Assembly (NCBI GenBank): GCA_035079385.1
Contig: JAVHKY010000054.1
Location: forward strand, 2,271,501 to 2,335,500
Reading direction: 5' to 3'
Length of the DNA stretch: 64,000 bases
Source of the DNA: Aspidiotus rigidus
Lineage: Eukaryota > Arthropoda > Insecta > Hemiptera > Diaspididae
Shown in pieces: positions 43,075 to 56,627 of this stretch. How positions within the stretch are numbered: the stretch's first letter is position 1; each line of letters starts with the position of its first letter. The position numbers were made by a program, and so were the translations under genes. Below the pieces are notes generated by a model that was not told the origin of the DNA, searched no databases, and worked only from the letters and a program-made list of their open reading frames with translations.

Positions 43075-45462
43075 TTGTTTCTAGCAATGACAATAAAAAA
43101 AAAATCGGGGAGGGGGGTACCTGTAGAAAATCATTCATTTGAAGCGCCATACCCTCTACTACAACATACATGAGTACCATAGTCCTCGGTGAGGTGGAAT
43201 ATTCCCAACAAAATCAATATTTAATGAATTTCTATGATTTTTCCATGAATACGGGGGTGAACTATGACTGCTACCGCAATAGACCGCGAGAAATCAACAG
43301 TCAATGTTCGAACTGAAAAATACGCACTTCTCCGTGGGATGAAATGGGAATGTTGATAGACCAAACATATATTTTTAGTATTTCGTTTATCGATTTGGTC
43401 AATTCTTATGTAAACACATCCACGGATTAGTTGGAGTACGTTAGATTGAGAAAAATTGTTGAAAAATTCTCCAGTCGCTGGAACAGTCTGAAAATAGTAG
43501 AGAAATCCACTGTTTCAACCTGGAAAACTGCGATCTTTCATATTTCATTCATCAAATAGGTCAGTTCTTACGTAAACATATGTCCGCCAAGTTTGAAAAA
43601 AATGGTCAATAAATTCTCCAGTCGCTGGAACGATCTAGAAATAGTGCCAAATCCAGTACATCCACTTTTTCAACATGGAGAGCCCTGATTTTTAGTATGT
43701 TGTTTATCAAAAAGGTCAAATCTCATGTTAATACCTCCGCCGAGTTTGAAAAAAATAGTCAATAAATTCTCCAGTTGCTGGAATAGTCTGAAAACGAAAA
43801 ATTGAAAATATCTACGTTTTGAACTTGGAGAATCGTGATTTTTATATTCTATTTATCAACAAGTTCAATTTTTAAGTAAACACATCTCTATTTCGAAAAA
43901 AATAGTCAGTAAATTCTCCAGACGCTCAGATAGTAACTTATTGTCGATTCTTATAAGAACACTTACGCCAAGTTTTAAAAAAATTGCGAAAATTCTCCAG
44001 TCGTTGGGACGCTCTGGAAGTATTAAAAAATCAAAGCTACACACCCACCACTATGATTCATGTGTTACTTTTCTCCCCTCGAGTCGCAGCGGTACAAATT
44101 GTGTTACTGGTAGCCGTGCCCTCACATGATGTGGAGGAACCCTTTTCCGAGGCACAATGGAAGACAATCATCTCCTTTGTATTGTCATGCTCATGAATTC
44201 CAATATTTGAAGCATTTTCACCTCAACTCGAGAGAGGATTCCTGCACTTCATGCAAGTGCACGGCTCCTAGTAACACAGTTTGTACCACTACGACTTCAG
44301 GGGAACAAAAATAAACATTCTACACTTCAAAGTAAAGGAAATGAATCTTAGGGGTGGGTGTGTATCCTTGGTTTTTTACTATTTCCAGAGCGTCCTAGCG
44401 ACTGGAGAATTTATTGACTATTTTTTTCCAACTCGTAAGACGTATTGACATATAAGATTTGACTTAATTGATAGACAACATACCAAAAATCAGGGATCTC
44501 CATATTGAAAAAGTGGATTTTCTGGACTTGATTACTATTTCTAGATCGTTCCAGCCACTGGAGAATTTTTTGATTATTTTTTCCCAACTCGGCGGATATA
44601 TTTACATACGATTTGACGTAATTGATGAACATAATACCAAAAATCACGGTCCTCCAGGGTGAAAAAGTGGATTTTCTCGATTATTTGTCATTTCCAGTAC
44701 GTTCCAGTGGCTGGAGAATTTTTTGACTATTTTTTTCCAACTTGGTGGACGTGTTTACATTATCGACCTAATTAATGAACACAATACCAAAACTCAGGGT
44801 CCTCGAGGGTGAAAAAGTAGATTTTCTCGACTATTTGTCATTTCCAGAACGTTCCAGCGGCTGGAGAATTTTTTTTACTATATTTTTCAATCTAACGTAA
44901 TCCACCTAATCAAAGGACGTGTTTGCATAAGAATTGACCAAATCGATGAACGAAATACTAAAAATATATTTTTGGTCTATCAACATTCCCATTTCATCCC
45001 ACGGAGGAGTGCGTATTTTTCAGTTCGAACATTGACTATTGATTTCTCGCGGTCTATTGCGGTAGCAGTCATAGTTCACCCCCCTATTCATGGAAAAATC
45101 ACAGAAATTCATTAAATATTGATTTTTTATGTATGTTGTAGTAGAGGTTATGGCACTCCAAATGAATGATTTTCCCCAGGTGCCTCCCCCGATTCTTTTT
45201 TATTCGAGTTTGAAGTTTTGTTATTGCTAGAAACTAGGGAAAATATGAATGGTTTTTTTTTGAAAAAAAATACCATGGATGAACGTTTACATATACTAAA
45301 ATTTCCCCAAGTTTCATCGCTGTGCGATCATTATTGCCTGAGATACAGCCATTTAGATTTTAGACCTGAAAATGACTCTCCTACAGCCCATGTGGGTGAG
45401 CGGATGGGTCCAATTTTTTGGATTTCGATTTTTCTCATTGGGGACAACATTTTGACGGACAT
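43075..45462. mobile_element. 2.4-kb imperfect palindrome (foldback element)
   Basis: The left arm, 43,075 to about 44,180, is the inverse complement of the right arm, about 44,200-45,240. The right arm then runs on to 45,462 with the terminal block that the left arm has lost. Each arm contains four or so ~150-bp modules (ATTCTCCAGTCGCTGGAAC) and an inner block with ACACACCCACC and GTACAAATTGTGTTACT paired with its inverse across a small loop near 44,190. The direct single-arm relative is at 24,983-26,095. The left end abuts PLE copy B exactly, so one event truncated both elements. Confidence 0.85.
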
Positions 45463-47930
45463 TTGAAACATTTTCCGACCAAGGCCATTTCCCCCCCCTT
45501 ATACCCGGCTAGAGCCTTTACTATAAAGAACAATGGAGATGACTAAATTTTATCAATTTTTCATCGTAAGTTAAATTATTCTTTTCAGTAAATTAAACCA
45601 TTTTTTTGCCGAGTGACCTGCCGGAATTCAGTAGTGATTCGAACAATTTTTTTTCTCAGTATATGTTTCATAAAATTCTATTCTGAACGAATCATTCGGT
45701 AAAGTCATTCTGAATTGAAAATTAGCCTGTAAAGATAGCTGTATGAAAGCTGAAGAAAGAATTAAAATTTGTAAGTTCTAATGCAATTCTCATTCGGGTC
45801 ATATTTATCGTATCGGCGGTCAGCAATGTAAACCTATCTGACTGCAAGTTACTGTATCGTATGTAGGTAGATTGCGTATTTAATAGTATATATAACCTTG
45901 TCGGAAAGAGACGAGTACGATTGGTGATTTCTAAAAGTACTACAATATTTTTCTCCATCAGATTCTTTTTTCTCCCGTCCGGTCACACAACATGCTGAGA
46001 AGACGCAATCGATTCGAACATTGACATTTCCTCGTAAGTTTTCGAAGATGCAAATTCGTATTCAATGAAAAGCAGTCAGTATACAGAAGTCGGTTCTTTC
46101 CAATTCAAACTTTTCAATCGACCGTACAGCAGTGAGAAATGAAATGTAGATCGTAAGTTCGAGATTGCATAAAGTTCACTCATTTATGGTCGAGGTATAG
46201 AAGTTTCAATAAATTTTATAAATTTCTCGCGTAAGATTTAATACAAAAAGAGAAAAATCACTCTCGGTACCGCATATTCATGTCGTACCGAATACCAAAT
46301 GTACTAAAAAGTTCAATTAAAATGTTGGAACGTTGCCTCATACCAGTACGGTCTGACTAAAATCATTGTATAAGTTTTACATTATACATTCTTGATTTTC
46401 CGACTATGGATTTTCTCGCATTCGTAGAAGTACTTCATCTTCATTAATTTTCTATTCGCATTCCGCGTATTTCGCCGTCGCATCGTTTCGATATCAACCG
46501 ATTTCAGTCTGTTATTACGCCATCTGATTGGACCGCCATCGGCTGTGGCATTTATGTACTCCGGTATCCACATTATTGTTTGTTTATTAATTTCTTTTCC
46601 TATTCGGTGGGTATATCTTCGTACCGGTACGTCTTCCGTCTTCTCCAAAATGTTAGTCTATAGGCGTCCAACACAGTACTCCTAATGGACATTAGATGTT
46701 CTTCTACGAAAACTGTCAACATTCGTTTCGAACATTCCATCTCGTATATTTATTTTGAATTTTTAAGTGGACAGAAAGACACAGCAGCGTATTACACGTT
46801 TAGTTAATGCTACCAACACTCGAAATTTGGCTGTTTTTCGTATAAAATATTATACGCGAGCGCTGTGTATACAAGTTTGGTTTTGTAAATCGTTAAATAC
46901 CTACGACAAAAGGGAAAAATTGTTTTTGTCTATTAGAGGGAGTCGTCGAAATAGCGATCTTCGGGGGAAAAAAAAACCGGTGAAACTCATTTCGGGTAAT
47001 GTTATAAAAGAAAACGATCATGTTTACTGTGGCTCCACCAAACCCGACTTGTTAATTAAACTTTGCTGAGAGCGGAAACGCATGTTTTCTAGCTAAATAA
47101 TGTCAAACTAGCCGTTTATATCGACATTACTGCCTATGCTGAAGTAGAATTTTTTTCTAACGTTAGTCTGATATTCGTTTGGCAACATCTCAAATCGTGT
47201 TTATTTAGTTGATTTGAAAATTTTGTATAGGTAAAAACGCTGTAATGAGATCGGCGTAGCTGCATAATGATGGATAGTGTAACATGAGATTTTGCTGGAA
47301 AACTGTACATCTAAAGGAAAGGGTGGAAAAAGAGGTCAACTTCATTAGCCTATACGTACTTAGTGGGTATTTCACGGAGAGCATTGACGTCGTCAATTTT
47401 TTCTACAAGATGTTCTTGACCTTTCGAGAAAGCACTGTACGATATTGTCACCGTATTAATCTTTGCCTATGTTGAACCTACTCAGAGTTTCGTAACATGA
47501 TCACAGTTCACTTGAAAGGGTTTATGATAATTATGACCAGAAGACTTCTCCAAACTTATGGGAGAATTCAAAATTCTGGTTCAATTGTCGGGATAAGCGC
47601 GCTCGTGACTTTGGTAATTTTTTCAAATGCATCTCTCCTTCATTCTTGTACTTATATTGAAATACCCGTAGGTGACGTGAGGGGTACGCGACCTAAGCGA
47701 CCGCCTAGGGCCCCTAAAGTTCTCACCCCGCCTGTGGAAAAATCTACCAGTTTTTTGTGAACTAAAAAGTTTATCGACGTTCTGCTCGTCCTGTGGAACA
47801 CAAATCTTGAAATTTTGGATAGTGGATGACCGATGTCTTGATTCGAATCATCTTTCTGTGAGTTTCCTATGTAAATAATTATTCTATTTCACCATTCTCC
47901 TTTTTTTAAATGTTGGGCTCAAATTGTACT
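45463..47930. other. Intergenic stretch, nothing recognised
   Basis: Several 60-100-codon frames on both strands (for example 46,382-46,648 minus and 46,767-47,069 plus) have no recognised domain. No RNA gene or repeat is seen. Confidence 0.35.
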
Positions 47931-47939
47931 CGATTTTGA

Positions 47940-48665
47940 CTAATTTGTGTTGGCTTCATTCGGAAGGTATCCAAGATGATTTCTCCCCTCGCCATCTAGA
48001 TAAGCTTTCACCCAATTTGTTGAGGAAGTCCTCATACTCTTGGAAGGGGCAATTTGAAGAGAAGTAACAACTTTAGACAATCTTCACAGCCTATTTCAAC
48101 CTCTCCAGAGCGATAGGGCATTATGGGCAGACACCTATGGCCGATAAGCCAGTATGGTCTGTGTACCATCTTTGTACTCCTGCAATGCTGCAATACTTAC
48201 TGGCAATTACAATATGTGTCCCACTGTCCCGTCCCGTCCCTTCTAGGCTACAAACTGCCAGAGCAGATTTTTGCTGTTCTCGAGATTGACCTGCAGGAGC
48301 TTGAGTGTCCCTGTCAGTAGGATGCTGCTGGCCCTCATCTGCTGCTCCTACGCTCTCGAACAGAGGGTTCTGCAGCACCTATGCAGCCTTTGCTCCCGAC
48401 CACGTGCCTTGCATCGCGTCCCTCTTCTTGGCTGCATGGTGAGCACTTTGGGTCCCAGTGGCAGCCCCTCACCAGAAAGCTTCACCTTGGCAAGCTGCTG
48501 CAATATGGCATCTTTGGAAGCATTTGAAGCAACGTGGAGCTGCTGCTTCTTTCTTCTCAAGTGAGCGGTCCCTACGGGTGCTCTGTTTAATCTGTATGTT
48601 ATTGCCGTCCTGCACCACTTTTAGGGCAGTTGGGATCGGTACCAGGATCTGTGCCATCTGGCACC
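47940..48665 (-). pseudogene. R1-clade LINE relic spanning the ORF1/ORF2 junction
   Basis: Minus-strand pieces match the intact LINE further right. RCFKCFQRCHIAAAC (48,469-48,657) corresponds to the first zinc knuckle of ORF1. GTHIVIASKY and WYTDHTGLSAIGVCP (48,121-48,240) correspond to the start of the ORF2 endonuclease. The next 180 bp resemble the following endonuclease segment. Stops and frameshifts are frequent and the sequence is clearly diverged, so this is a related but different, older subfamily and not a recent copy. Confidence 0.7.
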
Positions 48666-49091
48666 CCCATTGACTGATATATTTGGTCGATCTGGTTTAT
48701 GTGGATGGTCAAAGTTGGTATCAATTTCTCAAAATTCAAACAAATAAACCGCTCCTATACCTCACACTACTCCGCCTAAAAACTACCAAACAAAGAAATG
48801 TGTTCATAAGGATTAATGTTGATTGTGATTATAACAACTTCTGAGAAAAATGTAGACTTGTTTCCTCTCACAAATCAGGCTTGAAGTCAAGTATTTTTAT
48901 CGACAAAACTTCGCTAGGTACTGTCCTTATTAAAAAAATCCTCAAGAGTTAAGGAAGTCGATTTTGCAAACACGGTCGTTTTACAATCGGCGGGGGGGGG
49001 AGGGAGGGGTGGACTTCATTCTCAACTTAGCTGACGTAATATACATCACACGCATAAAACATGTTTGTGAGATAAGAGAGCCGGTTACCTA

Positions 49092-49597
<506 letters not shown>

Positions 49598-50026
49598 CGC
49601 TTGTGTGTCGCATGTGCAGCACCGCCCGTCATCCATAATGGAATAGGTGCGGGTTGCGTATGCATTTAATATTGTTTCCTCCAACACCGGAATCGACCCT
49701 TTCGGGTATAACTTCAGTGAAGGAGGAATCTCCTACGCGAACCCCCTCTTCTACTCGGCAACTGCCAAGTTGCTTTGACAACCGCCAAGCTGCGATGCCC
49801 CCCTGGCACGCACAAAAAGAAACAGCACTAGAGAACGCACTCACATCACAAAAACGACACTATCACATCACATCAGGCGTAATAAGTCACTGTTGCGTGA
49901 ATCTCACTGTATGGTGCTCGTTAGACATATTCGTATGAACAGTGAACGTACCGTAGTAAGTTCACCGGAATAGAGGACGCGGAGCAACCATATAAACGCG
50001 AGATTCTTTCAACAACTATAAAGGCC
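49598..50026 (-). other. 3' UTR of R1-clade LINE
   Basis: Sequence between the ORF2 stop and the (TAA)n tract, GC-richer than the flanks. It has no poly(A) of its own: it ends GACACACAAGCG directly at ATTATT on the element's strand. Confidence 0.6.
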
Positions 50027-53000
50027 CTAACAATCTGGATGGTATCCTTCTTCCTCTTCTTCCTGCAGATCTGGATGTTGATGGTACACAGGTGTTGAGT
50101 AGGCCATAGCGTGGTTCTGCATTTGCCTATTCCATTCCTGGTCCATCTTCCTCTTCATGATGGTGGCCGCAAATGCAGACACCTGGTTCCATGCTTCTTC
50201 GGAACCTAGCATGGTGGGTACCAGGCTACTCGGGTCGAGCGCTTCATCTACCCCGATCTCTTGAAGAGACCGACTAAGCTCGTCCCGCTCACGCCTCCAC
50301 GCCTCACACTCAAATAAGGTGTGTTGTGGTCCATCATCCCGCCCTTGGTTACAGTGCGAACACGTTGCCTGCTCAACTTTCCTTAACTTCTCGTGAAGGT
50401 ACTTGTTGAAGCAGCCATGGCCGCTTAACACCTGCGTCAGGTGAAAGTTCAGCTGACCATGGTGTCGGTTCATCCACTCATCAAGGTCGCGTATTAGCAC
50501 ACGGGTTGTCCATGTACCCAGCTCACTCTGGGCAATTCTTTCTTTCCACTTTACAAGCAAGGAGCGCCTGGCCTCCTGCTTGACCCGTAAAGCTTCTCGG
50601 TTGGTTGTCGTTCTCTTCTTTGCTTCGAACACCACCGCTCTCTCCTCAGCAAGGAGCTCGATTGGTGGTGAACGTGCTAATACACAAAGAGCCTCCGTCG
50701 AGACAGTGCGGTAGGCACTAACACACCTCAGCGCAGCTCTTCGTTGGATTTTTACCATCTCTCTTCTTCGGTATGGTATCTTCATGCAGTCGGCCCATAC
50801 TGACGCACCATATAGGAGGATCGACAAGGCGGTGCTCATCATGATCCTTCTCCTTGCTTCTCTCGGTCCTCCCAGGTTCCTCATAAGGCGGCTTAGGTAT
50901 CCAACTACCCGGCCCGCCTTTTCCGCTGCCATCAGGAAATGGCGCCTGAAGCTCAGCGTTGAGTCAAACCAGATGCCCAGGTATTTCATTTGCTTCTTGG
51001 TTTCAATTTCCACACCTCGCAGGCGAAAGGTGGGTGGCTTGAACTTCCGACGGGTCGTGAATAAAATGGCCTCCGTCTTACTTGCTGCTAGTTCAAGTCC
51101 AGCCGACTCGATCCAACGCGTCACATCCTCTAGGGCCTGGTTTACCCTGCTCTCCACCGCTACAGTTGTTTCGGCGGTGCATACCACCAGGGTGTCATCC
51201 GCATAGCAGATAAGCTTAACCCCCGGTGGCAGCTTCACCTTAAAGATTCCGTTAAATGCGACGCACCACAAAAGCGGCCCAAGGACCGACCCCTGCGGCA
51301 CCCCACAAGTAACAGGGCGCTTTACTGTACCAGCAGACGTCTCTGCTTGGATTTCACGGCAGCTAAGATAGCTGCTGATCATCCTGAGCAGGTATGCGGG
51401 CACTCCTGCGTTCACAAGAGCTTCCAATATCATCTTCCATGGAATTGAATTGAACGCATTTCTTATGTCGAGGCTGACGGCTGCGCAAAACTGGCGCATA
51501 TCAATCGCTGACTTGGCTATCCTCTTCAGCCGGATCCCAGCATCTGATGTGCAGCGTCCAGTTTGAAAACCGTACTGGCTATCAGAGATTATATCTCTTT
51601 CCTTCAGATAGCTCTCCAAACGATTGGCTATCACTCTCTCTAGAAGTTTCCCAACATTGTCTAGCAGACAGAGTGGACGGTAAGAGGATGGTAGACCAGG
51701 TGGTTTATCCTTCTTATCGATCAACGCTAGCCTGGCTTTCTTCCATCGCACAGGGAACAGTCCCCCAACAATTGCCGCATTGAATGTATCAACAAGCAGT
51801 GCTGGGTCAACTGAATGTATGGCGCTCCAGACTGGATTTGGAATCTCATCCGGGCCTGGAGCCTTCCAATACTTACCCCGCAGTCTATTGACTGCTGCAT
51901 CAACCTCCTCGGTGCCTAGGAGGGATATACCATCCTCTTCTACTATTGGTAGCGTTACCATTGGTGGTGGCTGCTGTGGGAACAAACCATCAATGATTTG
52001 ACCCACAACATCCGGCTCCATTCGGCTCATTGCTGAGAGGCCTTTGAGCTTCTTCAGCACTAACTTATAAGGCTTTCCAAATGGGTCGTCATCCGCCATC
52101 TCACATAGCTCTCGCCATGCAGCACTCTTGTTGTCCTTGATGGCCTTCTTCAGCCTTTTGCGAGCCAGCTGGTATTCGGGTGCAACCGCACGCGCCCCTT
52201 CGCGGCCACTACTACGCTGGTATATCCGGCGCTGACGGTTGCACTCTTTTCTCAATTCGGCAATCTTGTTGGTCCACCAGTAAACAGCCCTCCTCTTCTT
52301 TGGTGGACCTTGCCTGGGCATGGCTACATCGCAAGCTTTGGTGACAGTCTTGATCATCCTCTCTGCTGCCACCTCCGCATTGCCTTCTTGCTCTTCTTCT
52401 TGATCCCATGTGAGAGCAAGATAGCTAGCCTTCAAACGGTCGCTATTCAGCTTCCTAACGGCCCACTTTCTTACCAGCTTTTGTGGAGCAGCGACCTCGA
52501 CTTCCCGGCGGATGGAGAAGCCGATACACCGGTGGTCGCTCCCAGAAAGGTCCTTGTCCAGTACCGCCCAGCCTTCTATTTTTCGGGCTAGGCTCTCTGA
52601 GGCAAAGGTGATATCGATAATGGACCCGTATCCTTGATGCACTCGGGTAGGAGTGTTGCCGACATTGACTGTTTCCAGTCGATTGTAAGCAATCCACTCC
52701 CCCAAGGCATACCCACGGATGTCCGTACGGCCTGATCGCCACTCTTCAGACTTGGCATTAAAATCGCCAGCCACAATGAATTTTTCACCTTGCCATCTGG
52801 ACAAGCTTTCTTCTAATTTCTTCAAGAAGTCCTCAAACTCCGGGAAGGGGCGATTCGGGGAGAAGTAGCAACTGTAGACAACCATGTCGGCCATCTTCAC
52901 AGCAACATACCCCTCCCCTCTTTCAACCTCTCCCGGAGCAATCGGACACTCTGGGCAAACACCAATGGCCGCTAAGCCAGTACGGTCTGTGTACCATCCT

Positions 53001-53137
53001 TTTCTTTTCGCAACATTGTAATACTCACTGGCAATTACAATGTGCGTTCCCTCTTCAGCTACAAACTGCCAGAGAAGATCCTGGGCCAGTTCGCAGTGCT
53101 GAAGATTGGCCTGCAGGAACTTGAGCGTCCCTGCCAT
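50027..53137 (-). CDS. R1-clade LINE ORF2: endonuclease-reverse transcriptase
   Basis: A 1,036-codon uninterrupted frame. Residues 1-225 form an AP-type endonuclease with FLQANLQHC at the N-terminus, GDFNAKSEEW at 124-133 and SDHR at 200-203. The linker follows, then the reverse transcriptase (about 440-720): SYRPLCLLDNVGKLLE (485-500), LDIRNAFNS (motif A, 556-564), GVPQGSVLGPLLW (612-624) and YADD (645-648). The C-terminal part carries a CSHC...H...C zinc motif (926-944). There is no RNase H. The protein would nick the target and copy its RNA there. The start is fixed by the TAATG overlap with ORF1: the stop of ORF1 and this ATG share the A, an arrangement shown to give coupled translation in the related SART1 element. 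All catalytic residues appear intact. Confidence 0.93.
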   Translation of the reverse strand: MAGTLKFLQANLQHCELAQDLLWQFVAEEGTHIVIASEYYNVAKRKGWYTDRTGLAAIGVCPECPIAPGEVERGEGYVAVKMADMVVYSCYFSPNRPFPEFEDFLKKLEESLSRWQGEKFIVAGDFNAKSEEWRSGRTDIRGYALGEWIAYNRLETVNVGNTPTRVHQGYGSIIDITFASESLARKIEGWAVLDKDLSGSDHRCIGFSIRREVEVAAPQKLVRKWAVRKLNSDRLKASYLALTWDQEEEQEGNAEVAAERMIKTVTKACDVAMPRQGPPKKRRAVYWWTNKIAELRKECNRQRRIYQRSSGREGARAVAPEYQLARKRLKKAIKDNKSAAWRELCEMADDDPFGKPYKLVLKKLKGLSAMSRMEPDVVGQIIDGLFPQQPPPMVTLPIVEEDGISLLGTEEVDAAVNRLRGKYWKAPGPDEIPNPVWSAIHSVDPALLVDTFNAAIVGGLFPVRWKKARLALIDKKDKPPGLPSSYRPLCLLDNVGKLLERVIANRLESYLKERDIISDSQYGFQTGRCTSDAGIRLKRIAKSAIDMRQFCAAVSLDIRNAFNSIPWKMILEALVNAGVPAYLLRMISSYLSCREIQAETSAGTVKRPVTCGVPQGSVLGPLLWCVAFNGIFKVKLPPGVKLICYADDTLVVCTAETTVAVESRVNQALEDVTRWIESAGLELAASKTEAILFTTRRKFKPPTFRLRGVEIETKKQMKYLGIWFDSTLSFRRHFLMAAEKAGRVVGYLSRLMRNLGGPREARRRIMMSTALSILLYGASVWADCMKIPYRRREMVKIQRRAALRCVSAYRTVSTEALCVLARSPPIELLAEERAVVFEAKKRTTTNREALRVKQEARRSLLVKWKERIAQSELGTWTTRVLIRDLDEWMNRHHGQLNFHLTQVLSGHGCFNKYLHEKLRKVEQATCSHCNQGRDDGPQHTLFECEAWRRERDELSRSLQEIGVDEALDPSSLVPTMLGSEEAWNQVSAFAATIMKRKMDQEWNRQMQNHAMAYSTPVYHQHPDLQEEEEEGYHPDC

Positions 53138-55206
53138 TAGGAGGCCGTTGGTCCTCTTCGCCCTCTAGGTTGGGTCTTGCGGGCTGGCTGTAGGACAGCA
53201 CCAAGGCACCCTTGGCTACCCAAAATGTGACCAGTGTCACGACCTTCAGCCTGGCTGCATACGGGGCATTTGGGCTCCCGTTGACAATCCCGGATCACAT
53301 GTCCTTCCGCTCCACATCTGTAGCATCCCGAGCCGATGCTTTCATTGGTGCAGGTGGCAGCCATATGTCCTCGCCGTAGGCACTTGTAACACCTTGGCTG
53401 CAAGGTTTTCCTCTCCAATGAGATTACTCGACAGATGCTCCAGCCAATCTTGGCCTTGCCCTCTTTGAGTATCTCCATCGCCCTCTGTATGCCCAGCTGA
53501 ACTTGGGCTGTTTGGCAGCCACGACTTGCGGGCCTACATTGGACCTTATCTTCTGCACCAATCTTCAGGGCAGTCCGGATCTCTTCGACAGTCACCGACT
53601 CCTCGATGTCCAAGATCAGGAGTCCCGTCTGTCGTTGGGGTTCTCGGACATCAGTTCCATTCCCCAGCACTTCTTTCAGCTTTGCCGCAAACTCCGCGAC
53701 ATTCTTGTTGTTGGAGTCCGCCCCTTTCAGTTCAATAATCATCTCCCCTTTTGCGGTATACCTTGTCTTGACTGGTGTCAAGCCAAATTCCGCTGGGGAC
53801 AACTTCTGGCGCGCTTCCTTAAGGAGGTCGGCGTACCTCACCTCTTCTGAGGTCTTCCTCAGTATCACGGCCCCACCTCGTGGGCGTCTCTTCTGGAGGA
53901 GCTGCAGTTTCTTTGCGTTGGGCATCCTTTTACCATCTTCTGGCCTACTAGGCACAGTGGGAGGGTTGGTGCGACGTCGACGCACTACCTGGCTCCAGGT
54001 GGCACCTTCTTCCAAGATAGGCACAGGCTGTTGCGGCTGATGTAGTTGCAGCTCCTGTCGCTGCAGTTGCTGTGGCGGTTGCAGTTGCGAAAGCGATTGC
54101 GGTCGTGGCTGCAGTTGCGGAAGCGGTTGCAGTCGTGGCTGCAGTTGCGGAAGCGGTTGCGGTTGTGGCTGCAGTTGCGGTCGCGGTTGCAGTTGCGGTT
54201 GCTGCGATTGCTGCTGCTTATGCCGTTGTTGCAGTTGCCCTTGCTGCTGCCGTTGTTGCGCTTGCAGATTCTTCTGCTGGGGTGTACTCAGCAATGGTTT
54301 AGCAGATAATTTCTGCGGTCTTATCTGCTTTGCCTTCTCAGACTCCTGCAAGCCATTGCCACTCTGTAACACAGGTGGTGGTGGTGATGATGCCTGGCTA
54401 TGCTGCTGCAGCCGAGCAAGCCTTCGCAGCTCTGTGTGCATACCAACCATGTTCTCTTTTAACAGGGTATTCTCGGCCTTAATCTTCTTCAGCTCTTGAA
54501 GGTTCTTCATCTTTTCCTCTTCCGCCTTCTTTTGGTGAGCGAGAAGCTTTTTCACTTGCTCTGCTAGCTTGAAATTTGCCGCCTTGAGGGACCTTATTTC
54601 TTCGAGGAGCTGAGTGTGCACTGGTTGACCCTTCTCAGAGAGGTGGGTGTCCACCACTTTTTGTGATCCATCGACCTTCTCCTTCATCGCAATTGCGCTC
54701 CTCCGCGCTGCTTTGGCCTCAGCTTCGCGCGCAATATCTCTCTCCATGAGTTTCTTGCAATGGTTCTGAAGCTTCTTCATTGCAGACTTCATTTTTGCGT
54801 TCGGAAGGTTTGGTATCTTACCAAGGAACAAACCTTCCTCTTCCGTTTGCTCATCCTCAGAGCTTGTCTTAGTAGGGGAGGTGAAGGAGTTAGCCCGCAA
54901 CCTCTTCCTAGTGTGGCATTGCTTTACCTTAGCAAGAGGGGTGACAAAAACTTCGTCTAACCCCTCAGGAGTTCCCGGTGGTCGCGTGATGGTAGTGACC
55001 TCCTTGGACTTTTTGGTCTCCTCTTCCTGGGATCTACTGAGCACCTCGCCATTGTCTTGGCCGATCGCATTTGACCTATTACTTGCCTCATCGTTGGATT
55101 CGGGGACAAAACCCCCCGACCCCTCGCCGCCTGAGCGCGTCAGCGTGAGGAGCCGGCTTGCCGTATCCGAAACGGCACCATTTTTTTCATCGTTCGTCAT
55201 TGTCAT
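53137..55206 (-). CDS. R1-clade LINE ORF1: zinc-knuckle RNA-binding protein
   Basis: The frame is about 689 codons if translation starts at the ATG at 55,204-55,206 (MTMTNDEK). It is open for 36 codons further up to 55,314, but that part has no good start context and follows a pyrimidine-rich ACAG that could even be a splice acceptor. A charged, probably coiled-coil region (roughly residues 130-300) is followed by a long Gln/Pro/Leu-rich repeat tract (54,030-54,290, QLQPRPQLQPQ-type). Next comes an RNA-binding-like region and, in the last 85 residues, three zinc knuckles: CYKC-x4-H-x4-C, CYRC-x4-H-x4-C and CPVC...H...C. This is the usual ORF1 of R1-clade LINEs, which coats the element RNA. 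It ends TAA overlapping the ORF2 ATG. Confidence 0.85.
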   Translation of the reverse strand: MTMTNDEKNGAVSDTASRLLTLTRSGGEGSGGFVPESNDEASNRSNAIGQDNGEVLSRSQEEETKKSKEVTTITRPPGTPEGLDEVFVTPLAKVKQCHTRKRLRANSFTSPTKTSSEDEQTEEEGLFLGKIPNLPNAKMKSAMKKLQNHCKKLMERDIAREAEAKAARRSAIAMKEKVDGSQKVVDTHLSEKGQPVHTQLLEEIRSLKAANFKLAEQVKKLLAHQKKAEEEKMKNLQELKKIKAENTLLKENMVGMHTELRRLARLQQHSQASSPPPPVLQSGNGLQESEKAKQIRPQKLSAKPLLSTPQQKNLQAQQRQQQGQLQQRHKQQQSQQPQLQPRPQLQPQPQPLPQLQPRLQPLPQLQPRPQSLSQLQPPQQLQRQELQLHQPQQPVPILEEGATWSQVVRRRRTNPPTVPSRPEDGKRMPNAKKLQLLQKRRPRGGAVILRKTSEEVRYADLLKEARQKLSPAEFGLTPVKTRYTAKGEMIIELKGADSNNKNVAEFAAKLKEVLGNGTDVREPQRQTGLLILDIEESVTVEEIRTALKIGAEDKVQCRPASRGCQTAQVQLGIQRAMEILKEGKAKIGWSICRVISLERKTLQPRCYKCLRRGHMAATCTNESIGSGCYRCGAEGHVIRDCQREPKCPVCSQAEGRDTGHILGSQGCLGAVLQPARKTQPRGRRGPTAS

Positions 55207-56627
<1,421 letters not shown>

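Noticed and set aside
46382..47069. 88- and 100-codon frames on opposite strands
   Set aside because: No recognised motif, no start context, no repeat or homology evidence; length expected by chance.
51547..54309. Plus-strand frames antisense to LINE ORF1 and ORF2, including Leu/Arg/Gln and Ala/Val repeats near 54,046-54,309
   Set aside because: Shadows of the real minus-strand ORFs; the repetitive ones mirror the Gln-rich tract of ORF1.
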